Positions 55,268 through 64,000 of a stretch of 64,000 nt of DNA are shown piece after piece. A model generated the notes under the pieces. The model was not told the DNA's origin. It worked only from the letters and a program-made list of their open reading frames with translations, and searched no databases. Each line of letters starts with the position of its first letter. Position 1 is the first letter of the stretch. Source of the stretch: Enterobacter sp. ENT03 (GTDB lineage Bacteria; Pseudomonadota; Gammaproteobacteria; Enterobacterales; Enterobacteriaceae). The stretch lies in assembly GCF_019218745.1 (NCBI RefSeq), contig NZ_JAHUXA010000010.1, positions 62,001 through 126,000 of the forward strand. The letters are read 5' to 3'. The translations under genes were made by a program, and so were the position numbers.

Positions 55268-56179
55268 ATGGTGCTCGAAAAAGGCATTGCGGGGTTAGTT
55301 GACGCCTTTATCGCTGATGGACGTCCATCTTCACGGGACCAACATATTGATGACCGGCGTGCAGGATATGTTGCCAGCACAGCGCTGGCGGGCGAAACCG
55401 AAACGCGCGTTAGGGTAGAAGATATTGAGCTTGACGCTATGACGTTTCGCGTCGTTTCGCCCTTAAATGCCGTCGGTTCGCTACCTTGTGTAATTTATTA
55501 TCATGGAGGATGTTTTGTCAGCGGCGGATTTACCACCCACGATAACCAGTTACGCCAGCTGGCTTACTTTAGTCAATGCCGTGTCATTGCTATGCAGTAT
55601 CGGCTGGCGCCTGAGCATATTTTCCCGGCGGCGCATGACGACGCGGAAAAAGGAGCAAACCTTGTCTGGCACTACGCCGGGCGCTTAGGCATTGATAAGC
55701 ATAAAATTACCCTCGCGGGTGACAGTGCAGGAGGCCACCTTGCACTGGTAACGGCGTTACGCCTGAAAGCCGCGCAGCAATGGCAACCCGCTCAGTTGAT
55801 GTTGATCTACCCTATGCTTGATGCGACCGCGCATTATGAAAGCTATACGCGAAATGGCCAGGATTACGTCATTACCCGAGACACACTGTTGAGCGGTTAT
55901 GAAATGTATCTGCTCCATACCGATCGCATGCATCCGGAAGCCAGTCCCCTGTGGCGGGATGATTTCCAGGGCCTGCCACCGGTACACATTATTACCGCTG
56001 AATTCGATCCTTTATGTGACGAAGGGGAAGCCTTGTACCAGCGTATGACAAAGCAAGGAGTGTCCTGTACTGCACAACGCTACCTCGGCGTGAACCATGG
56101 ATTCTTCCAGCTCGGTGGAATAAGCCAGGCTGCGCAAAATGCGATGCGCGACGTGGCCTGGCGTGTCGGTCGCCTCTAA
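55268..56179 (+). CDS. Alpha/beta hydrolase (HSL-type esterase) under a LexA-type site
   Basis: 303 residues. Oxyanion motif HGGC (79-82), nucleophile Ser153 in GDSAGGHLAL, Asp in EFDPLCDEG and His in LGVNHGFF: a full HSL-family triad. GGAGAGG lies 8 bases before the ATG. It is only distantly like the hydrolase at 2-3 kb. It stands alone between the kinase-like pair and fabY. Substrate unknown. The nearby LexA box suggests DNA-damage induction, which would be unusual for an esterase. Confidence 0.85.
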   Translation: MVLEKGIAGLVDAFIADGRPSSRDQHIDDRRAGYVASTALAGETETRVRVEDIELDAMTFRVVSPLNAVGSLPCVIYYHGGCFVSGGFTTHDNQLRQLAYFSQCRVIAMQYRLAPEHIFPAAHDDAEKGANLVWHYAGRLGIDKHKITLAGDSAGGHLALVTALRLKAAQQWQPAQLMLIYPMLDATAHYESYTRNGQDYVITRDTLLSGYEMYLLHTDRMHPEASPLWRDDFQGLPPVHIITAEFDPLCDEGEALYQRMTKQGVSCTAQRYLGVNHGFFQLGGISQAAQNAMRDVAWRVGRL

Positions 56180-56373
56180 AAAATATGGAAAAAGCGCACC
56201 TGAGTGTAGTGCGCTGAGTGCACCAGGCTGAAAGCAGCAGATTTAGCGAACAAACCCGGTTCAAAATCGAGCGTCAGCAATATTTTGGACGAGCGCAGAG
56301 CGCTTACGGCGCGGCATATCACCGCCCCTGCAGAACGTTTCACACGGCCTGCAAGGGCGTCATCGGCTTAGCC

Positions 56374-57363
56374 CTACTCTTCCTCGTTACCGCCCTCTTC
56401 CAGCGGCCCGAAAGGTTTGGCGGGCAGGACGATATAGATGCCTTCAAAAATCGCCCCCGCTTTATCGTCGCCGAAGAGTTCGACCTGCAACTGGACGCGG
56501 GATTTACGGCCACGGGCCAGACGATCCAGATCGCCGCTGAGGGAGCCTAAATCCGCGACGGCGCTCGGGCGGCCGCTGATTGGCTGGCTGTAGCGAATAT
56601 GCGCATCCGCCAGAATAATGGTGCCGCCCAGATGACGCTCGCGCAGCATCAGCCAGATTAAGCCCCAGCCGGTGAGCGTGGCCAGCGAGAACAGACTGCC
56701 GGCAAATAGCGTGTTGTGCGGATTCTGATTGCCCGTCTCGGGCATGGTGGTGATAAATTTTTGCCCGGTGTACTGCTGAATACGCACGCCCATTTTTTCG
56801 CTGAGCGGAATATGCTCATACCAGGCCTGCTGTAACTGACCGCACCAGTCGCCGCGATGCAGAATGTCATCGAGCGAGGCGACGGGTTTTACCATCAAAA
56901 AATGGCGTAACGGGGTGGTCTGCGGCGCGGTGATCTCGCCCTCGTTCACAAAGCCGAGCTTGGCGAAAAACTCCACCGCGTCTTCCCGGGCGCTACAGGT
57001 GACGCGCTTTACGCCTTCCTGACGGGCTACGGATTCCAGCGTCATCGCCATCAACGTGCCAAGGCCTTTGTCCTGCACGCTGGGATGTACCGCCATAAAG
57101 CGGATCGAGGCTTCATTATCGGCATTGATGTAGAGCCGTCCGACGGCCACCAGCTTGCCGTCCTCGTCCATAACCATCTGATGATGCGCCATCGCATCCC
57201 AGGCATCGCGCTCGGAGCCGCGCGGCTGATGCAGCGGCTTACGCAACATTTCCCAGCGAAAGGCGTAATAACGTTCTAATTCTTCTTCTGTCTGCGGTAC
57301 GCGTAGGTGATACATAGCGGTATTCTCTCTTGTTGACCGGGGCAACACCGCACGCTGGCTCAT
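56374..57363 (-). CDS. fabY: FabY (YiiD), acetyl-transferase/thioesterase-fold protein of fatty acid initiation
   Basis: 329 residues, as in E. coli. An N-terminal GNAT domain (acetyl-CoA loop [15 protein letters not shown]) is joined to a C-terminal hotdog thioesterase-like domain ([23 protein letters not shown]). It supports the start of fatty acid synthesis when FabH is missing. The start overlaps the dtd stop by 4 bases. Its last 45 codons are partly duplicated at 55.1 kb. Confidence 0.95.
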   Translation of the reverse strand: MSQRAVLPRSTRENTAMYHLRVPQTEEELERYYAFRWEMLRKPLHQPRGSERDAWDAMAHHQMVMDEDGKLVAVGRLYINADNEASIRFMAVHPSVQDKGLGTLMAMTLESVARQEGVKRVTCSAREDAVEFFAKLGFVNEGEITAPQTTPLRHFLMVKPVASLDDILHRGDWCGQLQQAWYEHIPLSEKMGVRIQQYTGQKFITTMPETGNQNPHNTLFAGSLFSLATLTGWGLIWLMLRERHLGGTIILADAHIRYSQPISGRPSAVADLGSLSGDLDRLARGRKSRVQLQVELFGDDKAGAIFEGIYIVLPAKPFGPLEEGGNEEE

Positions 57364-57797
57364 ACCTGGAGCCAGAACGTCACGGGGCCGTCATTCACCA
57401 GCGAAACCTGCATATCGGCAGCGAATCGTCCGGTTTGCGTCACCATATCGAGGCTGCGGCAACGCGACACGAAATAGTCATACAGTGCTTCGGCACGCTC
57501 AGGTTCAGCGCCTTTTGAGAACCCCGGACGCATGCCACGGCTGGTATCGGCCGCCAGGGTGAACTGCGACACCACCAGCACGCTGCCACCCGCCTGTTTC
57601 ACGTTGAGGTTCATTTTGCCGTCAGCATCGCTAAAAATACGATAGCCCAACACCCGTTCGCACAGGCGGTCGGCTTTCTGCTCGTCGTCATCTTTTTCGA
57701 CCCCTAATAACACCAAAAGGCCTGGGCCGATTTCGCCCGTCACTTCATCCTCCACGCTGACGCTGGCGCGGGTAACTCGTTGAATCAATGCGATCAT
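57360..57797 (-). CDS. dtd: D-aminoacyl-tRNA deacylase
   Basis: 145 residues from the ATG at 57797 ([18 protein letters not shown]), the family start; a longer frame lies inside yihY. The two cross-subunit motifs [12 protein letters not shown] and NDGPVTF, which build the proofreading site, are present. It releases D-amino acids and glycine from mischarged tRNA. Overlaps yihY and fabY by 4 bases each. Confidence 0.97.
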   Translation of the reverse strand: MIALIQRVTRASVSVEDEVTGEIGPGLLVLLGVEKDDDEQKADRLCERVLGYRIFSDADGKMNLNVKQAGGSVLVVSQFTLAADTSRGMRPGFSKGAEPERAEALYDYFVSRCRSLDMVTQTGRFAADMQVSLVNDGPVTFWLQV

Positions 57798-58666
57798 GGT
57801 TGGTCTGCGTGCTCTTCTTGTGCGGCTTCTTTGAGTCTGCGGTATTCCCCGAGAGTGACAGTTATTTCCGCGCCAAGCAAGACGATACACCACGTCCAGT
57901 AGACCCAGAGGAACAAAATCGGCACCACAGCCAGCACGCCGTAAATCAGCTGATAAGAGGGGAACATGGTGATGTAGAGGGCGAACGCTTTTTTGCCCAG
58001 TTCAAATAACAGGGCGGCCACCAGCGCGCCAACCACCGCATCGCGGTTCGGTACCCGCGTGGTCGGCACGATGCTGTACAGCAGCCAGAACGACAGCCAG
58101 GACAAGATCAGCGGGAAAATCCGTAGTACATCGTCAATCACGCTATCGAGATCGCTGACCCAGCGCAGAGAGAGCAAATAGGAGCTGATCGCCAGGCTCG
58201 CGCCCGCCAGCAGCGGCCCCAGCGTCAGGATCATCCAGTACACCGCAAAGGAGTAAATTTTCGGGCGTATTCGCTTGCTGCGCCAGATGACATTAAGTGC
58301 GCTATCAATGGCATACATCAATAACAATGAGGTGACGATCAGCCCGCACGCGCCTACCGCCGTCATTTTGCTGGAGTTCGCGACAAACTGTTCGATGTAA
58401 CGCTGGATCACATCCCCCGTGGCGGGCATGAAATTCGCAAACACAAAGTGCCGTAGCTGGATGCTGACGTCGGTAAACATGGGAAACGCGGCGAAAAGCG
58501 CGAAAATCACCGCCACCAGCGGCACCAGCGACAGCAGCGACACATAGGCGAGGTTCCCCGCCAGCGTCGTCATATTGTCTTCATCAATACGCTGCCAGAG
58601 CAATTTGAGCCAGGCGACCACCGGTCGGCTGTGATGCCTGGCTTTATGATGAACGGTTTTTAACAT
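57794..58666 (-). CDS. yihY: YihY/BrkB-family inner membrane protein
   Basis: 290 residues (E. coli 290), six predicted membrane segments, with the family phrases [24 protein letters not shown] and [23 protein letters not shown]. The role of the family is unclear. Overlaps yihX by 7 bases and dtd by 4, so yihX-yihY-dtd-fabY is one unit. Confidence 0.95.
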   Translation of the reverse strand: MLKTVHHKARHHSRPVVAWLKLLWQRIDEDNMTTLAGNLAYVSLLSLVPLVAVIFALFAAFPMFTDVSIQLRHFVFANFMPATGDVIQRYIEQFVANSSKMTAVGACGLIVTSLLLMYAIDSALNVIWRSKRIRPKIYSFAVYWMILTLGPLLAGASLAISSYLLSLRWVSDLDSVIDDVLRIFPLILSWLSFWLLYSIVPTTRVPNRDAVVGALVAALLFELGKKAFALYITMFPSYQLIYGVLAVVPILFLWVYWTWCIVLLGAEITVTLGEYRRLKEAAQEEHADQP

Positions 58667-59259
58667 AACTGCTTCGCAAAATAGGTCGGGATAGTGTCTT
58701 TGCCTGTCACCAGAATAGAGGTGATCCCCAGCTGATTCGCACCCTCTATATTATCGGCGTTATCGTCAAAAAAGACCGTATCGGCAGCACTGAATCCTTC
58801 AGCCTGTAGCACCGCCTGATAAATTCGCGCTTCCGGTTTACGCATCCCCATATCCTGGGAGAGATAAATTTGATCGGCGGCAGCGTGAATTTCCGGGTAT
58901 TCATCCGGCCAGAAGGTGGTGTGCAGGCGGTTAGTATTGGACAGCACGACCACCCGGTGCCCCTGATCGCGCAATTTATGCATGATGTCGATCACCTCCG
59001 GGCGCAGGGCAACGAATACCGCCTGCCAGCCGTGGGAAAACTGCTCGTAGCTGAGCGGCAGATCCAGTTCATGGCACAGCGCCTCGGCAAAGGCTTCGTC
59101 GGTGATCTCCCCGCGCTCATGCTGATGGAAGGCCTCACCCATCGTAAAGCTCTGCTTTAGTGTCGCCAGCGGCACACGGCTGAAATCGCTCCATGTACCC
59201 AGTACCCGATTGAAGTCAATATCAACAATCACGTTACCTAAATCAAAGATATAGAGCAT
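58660..59259 (-). CDS. yihX: HAD-family phosphatase YihX (alpha-D-glucose-1-phosphatase)
   Basis: 199 residues, the E. coli length. HAD motifs: nucleophile Asp6 in [18 protein letters not shown] (motif II), Lys in MRKPEARIY (motif III) and FFDDNADNI (motif IV). E. coli YihX dephosphorylates alpha-glucose 1-phosphate. GGAGAGGG stands before the ATG. First gene of the yihX-yihY-dtd-fabY unit. Confidence 0.96.
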   Translation of the reverse strand: MLYIFDLGNVIVDIDFNRVLGTWSDFSRVPLATLKQSFTMGEAFHQHERGEITDEAFAEALCHELDLPLSYEQFSHGWQAVFVALRPEVIDIMHKLRDQGHRVVVLSNTNRLHTTFWPDEYPEIHAAADQIYLSQDMGMRKPEARIYQAVLQAEGFSAADTVFFDDNADNIEGANQLGITSILVTGKDTIPTYFAKQLC

Positions 59260-59460
59260 TTCCCTCTCCTTATCAGCCGTGGAAGGATAACTGTAGCGGG
59301 AAATGAAGAGAGTGAACAGTCGGCGGTGTAAGGGCTGTATGCGGAAGTAGCGTATGACTCACAAAACGGGCAGACAGTCAGGTTTCACCTGTATATTCTC
59401 TCTTAAGCTCTTCACTTTTACGCTATTCATCGCGATCACACTCTTTTATGGGACCATAGA

Positions 59461-60996
59461 ATGGAAACGAAACTCCCTATAAATATCAAAGATCTACTTT
59501 CGAAGCGAACGGTAGAAAGCGAACGCATCGAATATAAAAGTGGATGGAATCCGGAATCTGTACTGCACAGCATTTGCGCTTTTGCTAATGATTTTCATAA
59601 CCTCGGCGGTGGCTACATTGTTATTGGCATCGAAGAGCAACACGGCCAGCCCATCCTGCCACCCGCTGGATTAAAATCGGATCAAATAGACAGGCTCCAG
59701 AAAGAACTGCTCAACCTGGGCCACGCTGCCATCGTTCCGGCTTACCACCCTTTAAGTGCTGTCTATCGTTATATGGATAAAGACATTCTGGTGCTGTGGG
59801 TACCGGGAGGAGAATCACGGCCTTATAAATCGAAAACCACCTTATCCGATAAAAAAAATGAATGGGCGTGGTATATCCGAAAACATACCAGTACAAAAAA
59901 AGCGACCACGGATGAAGAACATGAATTAATGGGGCTAGCTGCGTCGGTTCCTTTTGACGATCGTTATCGTTTAGCAGCCTCTATGCAGGATTTATCGCCC
60001 CGACTGATTCAGGAATATTTAACGTCCATTGGCAGCGAGCTCGCTGCCGGGCACGAAGCATTGAGCCTTGATGACATTAGTCGCAGAATGAATATTGCTG
60101 GCGGGCCTGTTGAGTCGCTATGCCCTAAAAACGTTGGACTGTTGTTTTTTAATGAGCATCCGGCGCGCTTTTTCCCTGCCACGCAAATAGATGTTGTTTA
60201 TTTTCCTGATGGCCCGGCAGGTGATCGTTTTGAGGAAAAAATCTTCTCCGGTCCGCTGGATAAAATTACGCGAGACGCATTAAGTTACATAAATCGAAAT
60301 TACATCAAAGAGATAGTCGTTAAACACGCCGATAAACCCGAGGCCGAGCGTTTCTGGAATTTCCCACTAGCGGCAATTGAAGAAGCGGTAGTCAATGCGG
60401 TCTATCATCGCTCATATGAAATACGTGAACCTGTTGAGATCCGCATCACAGCCGAAGAGTTGATGGTATTAAGTTTCCCCGGCCCCGATCGATCAATTCG
60501 CTTGCCTGAACTGCAACAAGGGCGGGCCGTTAGCCGCCGCTACCGGAATCGTCGCATTGGTGAATTTTTGAAAGAGCTGGATCTGACGGAAGGGCGTTCA
60601 ACAGGCGTTCCGAAAATATTACGAGCAATGAACAAAAACGGTTCACCACCTCCTGTCTTTGATACTGATGAAGAGCGCACTTTTTTCCTGACGCGTTTGA
60701 GTGTGCACCCCAATGCACTGACCCCGGAAGTTACCCCGGAAGTCACCCCGGAAGTTACCCCGGAAGTTACCCCGGAAGTCACCCCGGAAGAGAGAGTATG
60801 TCGAGCACTGGAAGGAGAAATGACGCGAGCACAGTTGCAGCAGGCATTGGGTCTTAAAGATACAGAATATTTCCGGACGAAATTTCTCCTGCCTGCTTTA
60901 AACGCCGGTCTGGTGGCTATGACCATCCCCGACAAACCCCGCAGCAGCAAGCAACGCTACACCCTGACAGTCGCTGGAAAAAAACGGATTAGTTAA
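59461..60996 (+). CDS. AlbA_2/Schlafen-type ATP-binding protein with TPEV repeats
   Basis: 511 residues. An AlbA_2 domain at about 14-120 (ESERIEYKSGW, then NLGGGYIVIGIEE), a middle region with SLDDISRRMNIAGG and NVGLLFFNEHP, a GHKL-like ATPase segment near 310-400 (AIEEAVVNAVYHRSY, RSTGVPKILRAMNKNG) and a C-terminal winged helix after five exact-type TPEV repeats. Such proteins are called putative transcriptional regulators or RecG-like helicases; some act in defence islands. No restriction or toxin gene is next to it here. Confidence 0.82.
   Translation: METKLPINIKDLLSKRTVESERIEYKSGWNPESVLHSICAFANDFHNLGGGYIVIGIEEQHGQPILPPAGLKSDQIDRLQKELLNLGHAAIVPAYHPLSAVYRYMDKDILVLWVPGGESRPYKSKTTLSDKKNEWAWYIRKHTSTKKATTDEEHELMGLAASVPFDDRYRLAASMQDLSPRLIQEYLTSIGSELAAGHEALSLDDISRRMNIAGGPVESLCPKNVGLLFFNEHPARFFPATQIDVVYFPDGPAGDRFEEKIFSGPLDKITRDALSYINRNYIKEIVVKHADKPEAERFWNFPLAAIEEAVVNAVYHRSYEIREPVEIRITAEELMVLSFPGPDRSIRLPELQQGRAVSRRYRNRRIGEFLKELDLTEGRSTGVPKILRAMNKNGSPPPVFDTDEERTFFLTRLSVHPNALTPEVTPEVTPEVTPEVTPEVTPEERVCRALEGEMTRAQLQQALGLKDTEYFRTKFLLPALNAGLVAMTIPDKPRSSKQRYTLTVAGKKRIS
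60721..60790 (+). repeat. 12-bp tandem repeat inside the AlbA_2 gene
   Basis: Five full copies of ACCCCGGAAGTT or ACCCCGGAAGTC plus a 10-base partial copy. Each copy encodes Thr-Pro-Glu-Val, making a linker between the ATPase and winged-helix parts. Copy changes keep the frame and would alter linker length only. Confidence 0.95.
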
Positions 60997-60999
60997 CGC

Positions 61000-62028
61000 T
61001 CAAAACGGCAGTCGCGTACTGTCGCGTGGCACGATCTCAAATCCGGCGTCGACGATGTCGCCCTTCCAGCTGCGGTCGGCGCTCATACGCAGCATCATTT
61101 CCGCGGTGCGGGCGGCAATAACGCTGGCGTTGAGATTCACGCTGGAGAGCGTGACCGGCGACAGCCATGCGCTGGAGGGGAAATCCCCGTAGCCCAGAAT
61201 GCTCAGCTTTTCGGGTACGGCGATGCCACGGCTGTGCGCTTCCATCAGCAGTGCAGTGGCAATGGAATCGCTGGTACAAAAAATGCCGTCCAGCCCGCGC
61301 GCTTTGACCAGCGTCGGGACGAGGATTTCCCGGCTGGCCTGCCAGATATTTTCCGCACGGGGAATATCTACCAGCAGCGCGGTTTTACCCTGCTCTTTCA
61401 GCGCGCGACTAAAACCGGCGAAACGAATACGCGCCCGAATATCGTCATCAAAGCGGGTGGTAAAATACGCCAGCTCCTGGCAGCCAGCATCGAGCAGAAA
61501 ACGTGCCGCCGCATAGCCAATTTCCGTGTGATTATTGCCGACCCGCGCCGGGAAAGCGCCGCCATCCACCTGCCACATCTGCACCACCGGCACACCGCTG
61601 TTACGCAGCATTTTCAGCGTCGAAGGCTTATGGTCTGCCCCGGCAATGGCAATCACTGCGGGTGACCATTGCAGAATCGAACGGATCTGTTCTTCTTCTT
61701 TATCGAGGCTGTGATCGTGGGAGGCGATGGACAACTGAAACCCCTGCACGCTCACCGTGGATTCAATGCGCTGCACCACATGGCTAAAAAAACTGTTCGC
61801 CAGCGACGGCAGCACCATTGCCATATTGCTGCTCTGCCCGCCGGTAAACTGGCTGGCGATTTTGTTATGCACGTAACCCAGGCTGTCGATAGCCGACTGG
61901 ATTTTTTTGCCGGTTTTTTCCGACACGCGATCGGGCTGGCGGATATAAAGCGAAACCGTGGAGGGCGAGACGCCAGCCTTCGCGGCGACATCATCAAGTT
62001 TTACGATTTGGCGTGATCTCTGGCGCAT
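61000..62028 (-). CDS. LacI-family transcriptional regulator
   Basis: 342 residues. Helix-turn-helix KLDDVAAKAGVSPSTVSLYIRQPDRVS near 10-35, then a sugar-binding-type ligand domain (GGQSSNMAMVLPSLANSFFSHVV; GIFCTSDSIATALLMEA). The start lies 28 bases inside the symporter gene, so both share a transcript. It probably controls the symporter and the divergent gene at the window end through the 22-bp palindrome. Ligand unknown. Confidence 0.88.
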   Translation of the reverse strand: MRQRSRQIVKLDDVAAKAGVSPSTVSLYIRQPDRVSEKTGKKIQSAIDSLGYVHNKIASQFTGGQSSNMAMVLPSLANSFFSHVVQRIESTVSVQGFQLSIASHDHSLDKEEEQIRSILQWSPAVIAIAGADHKPSTLKMLRNSGVPVVQMWQVDGGAFPARVGNNHTEIGYAAARFLLDAGCQELAYFTTRFDDDIRARIRFAGFSRALKEQGKTALLVDIPRAENIWQASREILVPTLVKARGLDGIFCTSDSIATALLMEAHSRGIAVPEKLSILGYGDFPSSAWLSPVTLSSVNLNASVIAARTAEMMLRMSADRSWKGDIVDAGFEIVPRDSTRLPF

Positions 62029-63728
62029 TCCACTCCCGTTTTATTATTCCGTGTTAACAGCCACATCAGCAGCAACGCCCCGGCCCAGACGGCGGCAAGC
62101 CACCAGCCGAAACTCGCTGGTATCCCCGTTTTCGCGGCAAGGCCGAGGGGGGATAACGTCATAAATATACTGATTAAAACGGCCATCATCATAACACTTG
62201 AGGGGATGGCGTAACGCCATTTTTCCATCGGTATTCTGGCGGGTGCCACCGCTAGCTCAACCCAGCCTGCAGGCCGCAGATACCCCATCAGCAGCAGTAT
62301 CGTCAGTTCAATGATGAACAGTAGCCCCATCACGTGGATATAGTGCAGAGGAATGAGTTTTTGCACGCCGCTGAAGGTATAGATCGCATAAACAACAATA
62401 TGAAAAACAAGCACTATTTTCGCCGCCCGCGCCGGGACGTTGCGCGTTAAAAATCCCGCTAACACCAGGGTGATGATTGGGATGTTATAAAAGCCGGTAA
62501 AGCGGCGCATCAAATCAAAGATGCCGTTCGGCGTATGCAGCAATAACGGGGCCATCACAATGGATACCAGCGAAAACACCAGCGAAGCGATTTTCCCCAC
62601 CCGCACCAGTTTTGCTTCATCCTGACAGCCAGTGAGCGGGCCATAGAGATCGATAACAAACAGCGTGGCGCTGGCGTTGATAATCGAATTGAAATGGCTG
62701 ATCACCGTGCCGAAAATGGCGGCGGTAAACATGCCCGTCAGCCACCACGGCAACAGCGCTTTTACCAGCGCCGGATACGCATAATCCGCATTGCTGAACA
62801 CCGGGCCAAACAGGTTGAAAGCAATCAGTCCCGGCAGCACCATCACCAGCGGCACCAGCAGTTTGATACTGCCCGCCAGCAGCACGCCCTTCTGACTTTC
62901 CGCGAGGGACGACGCCCCTAACGTGCGTTGAATGATCATCTGATTGGTGCACCAATAGAACATATTGGCGCACAGCATCCCGGTAAATACCGTGCTGAAC
63001 GGCACGGATGCAGTTTCACTGCCGATGGCGTTCAGTTGCTCCGGGTGACTCAGCAGGCGCGTTGCCCCGCTGATAAAGGCACCGTCGCCCAGGGCGAACA
63101 GCCCCAACACGGGGATCAGCAATGCGGCGATCAGTAAAATCACGCCGCTGATGGTGTCGGAGATTGCCACCGCTTTCAACCCGCCCAGGGTAGCATACAG
63201 GCCACCAATCGCCCCCATCGCCAGTGCTGGCAGCGCGATGGCGCTCCAGGCGGATAGATTAAAAAAAGCCTGCAAATCAAAGATTTCATTCATGGTGATC
63301 GCGCCAAGATAGAGGCTGCACGGGTTCGCCATCACCGCATAGCCCACCAGCAGCATAATGCTCACCATCCGCCGGGTCGTCCGATCAAAGCGCGTTTCCA
63401 GAAATTGCGGCAGCGTGGTCAGTCCGCGACGCAAAAAGCGCGGCAGAAAAAACAACGCCATAATGATGGTCGCCACTGCGGCGGTGCTTTCCCAGGCCAT
63501 GCCGCTAATATCAAAGCGATATGCATTGCCGTTCAGCCCCACAAGTTGTTCCGCCGAGAGGTTGGACAGCAGCAGCGATCCGGCAATGAAATAGCCTGAT
63601 AATCCCCGCCCGGCGAGAAAAAACCCCTCCACGCCCGCTTCTGAAATACCTTTGGTTTTACGATATGAATATAGCGCTACGAAAATTAAGAAAAGTAAAA
63701 ACGACGCGACAGAAAATAGCATCTGCAT
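62001..63728 (-). CDS. Sodium/solute symporter family (SSS) transporter, YidK-like
   Basis: 575 residues from the ATG at 63728 (GGAGGGTGG upstream); an in-frame ATG at 63749 is less well placed. About 13-14 membrane segments. SSS/YidK-type phrases: FFLAGRGLSGYFIAGSLLLSNLSAEQLVGLNGNAY, TLGGLKAVAISDTISG and NMFYWCTNQMIIQRTLGASSLAE. It likely imports a sugar or sugar derivative with sodium. Co-transcribed with the LacI regulator. Confidence 0.88.
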   Translation of the reverse strand: MQMLFSVASFLLFLIFVALYSYRKTKGISEAGVEGFFLAGRGLSGYFIAGSLLLSNLSAEQLVGLNGNAYRFDISGMAWESTAAVATIIMALFFLPRFLRRGLTTLPQFLETRFDRTTRRMVSIMLLVGYAVMANPCSLYLGAITMNEIFDLQAFFNLSAWSAIALPALAMGAIGGLYATLGGLKAVAISDTISGVILLIAALLIPVLGLFALGDGAFISGATRLLSHPEQLNAIGSETASVPFSTVFTGMLCANMFYWCTNQMIIQRTLGASSLAESQKGVLLAGSIKLLVPLVMVLPGLIAFNLFGPVFSNADYAYPALVKALLPWWLTGMFTAAIFGTVISHFNSIINASATLFVIDLYGPLTGCQDEAKLVRVGKIASLVFSLVSIVMAPLLLHTPNGIFDLMRRFTGFYNIPIITLVLAGFLTRNVPARAAKIVLVFHIVVYAIYTFSGVQKLIPLHYIHVMGLLFIIELTILLLMGYLRPAGWVELAVAPARIPMEKWRYAIPSSVMMMAVLISIFMTLSPLGLAAKTGIPASFGWWLAAVWAGALLLMWLLTRNNKTGVECARDHAKS

Positions 63729-63886
63729 AACACCACCCTCCCTGATCATGCTGTGCCATTACTATTCCACAGCCTTTCCCCGACAAATAACGACAATAGG
63801 CGGAAAATTTGAGCTGGCCTGTCAAAAACCATACTCACGGTGAGGTAATTGCGGGGGCTATCACAAAACAGCGCTAAGCCATCTTG

Positions 63887-63908
63887 AATATCGTAGCGCT
63901 ACGATATT
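63887..63908. promoter_or_regulatory. 22-bp perfect palindrome, candidate operator
   Basis: Two exact 11-base arms, AATATCGTAGC and GCTACGATATT, with no spacer, in the gap between the symporter gene and the divergent gene at 63942. Probable site of the LacI-family regulator at 61-62 kb. Confidence 0.75.
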
Positions 63909-63941
63909 ACCGTATAAAGAAACCAATACCGGAGTACTTAC

Positions 63942-64000
63942 ATGATGTTCAACACAGATCGCTTACCACGCCGTGAGATCGGTGAACTCCGCAGCCAGCG
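63942..64000 (+). CDS. Start of a divergent gene, cut by the window end
   Basis: ATG at 63942, with CCGGAG 8-13 bases upstream, opens MMFNTDRLPRREIGELRSQR and runs off the window. Too short to assign. Its position opposite the symporter suggests an enzyme that acts on the imported compound. Confidence 0.6.
   Translation, partial: MMFNTDRLPRREIGELRSQ

Noticed and set aside
60721-60790. Possible CRISPR-like array
   Set aside because: The repeats are contiguous 12-base units without spacers and encode TPEV in frame. No CRISPR array was seen in the window.
1-64000. tRNA or rRNA genes, integrases or intact insertion sequences
   Set aside because: I saw no cloverleaf-like tRNA, rRNA segment, integrase or transposase gene. 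I read by eye, so a short degraded IS end could have been missed.

Overview
The window is chromosomal DNA from a member of the Enterobacteriaceae, most like Enterobacter, Lelliottia or Leclercia; the genus cannot be fixed from sequence alone. The backbone follows the E. coli segment from sbp to yihX: sbp, pfkA, fieF, cpxP/cpxRA, yiiM, sodA, the rha genes, the frv genes, fdhD, fdoGHI, fdhE, fabY, dtd, yihY and yihX. Many proteins match the lengths and motifs of their E. coli counterparts, including the 1016-residue selenocysteine enzyme FdoG. Accessory blocks sit between backbone genes.

Layout. 0.2-5.2 kb: a GntR regulator beside a perfect 33-bp palindrome, then sbp, then an acquired esterase/MFS/AraC cassette. 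5.3-12.7 kb: pfkA, fieF, cpxP with the CpxQ sRNA in its 3' end, cpxRA, yiiM, a DapA-family lyase and sodA. 12.9-24.8 kb: an enlarged rhamnose locus. rhaR and a frameshifted rhaS face rhaBAD, which is followed by a four-gene ABC sugar importer, a lactaldehyde reductase (fucO type) and rhaM. The proton symporter gene rhaT, which lies between rhaR and sodA in E. coli, is absent.

24.9-28.3 kb is a scrap yard. It holds a ColE1-type mobilisable plasmid fragment (3' parts of mobA and mobB, mobD, three small unknown genes, and the RNAI/RNAII region cut off before the origin) and an internal fragment of a RhuM-family gene. 28.3-34.9 kb: a probable PTS operon with EIIB, EIIC, a family 38 alpha-mannosidase and a secreted metallophosphoesterase, but no EIIA of its own. 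35-41 kb: a raffinose-type system (permease, alpha-galactosidase, LacI regulator, glycoporin) with tandem 18-bp operators. 41.6-46.3 kb: frvA-frvB-frvX-frvR.

46.3-53.2 kb: a small DUF1471 protein, fdhD, and fdoG-fdoH-fdoI-fdhE for aerobic formate dehydrogenase. 53.2-56.4 kb: an AT-rich pair made of a protein-kinase-fold gene resembling secreted effectors and an unknown partner, then a decayed copy of the fabY 3' end, and an alpha/beta hydrolase with a LexA-type box just before its start. 56.4-59.3 kb: fabY, dtd, yihY, yihX. 59.4-64 kb: an AlbA_2/ATPase-domain protein with a 12-bp tandem repeat, a LacI-family regulator, a sodium/solute symporter, a 22-bp palindrome and the start of a divergent gene.

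The gene sets act mainly in sugar uptake and breakdown (rhamnose, alpha-galactosides, possibly mannosides), envelope stress (Cpx), sulfate uptake and formate respiration. The least understood parts are the kinase-like pair, the hydrolase with the SOS-type box, the plasmid remnant with its small membrane proteins, and the mannosidase/phosphoesterase PTS operon.
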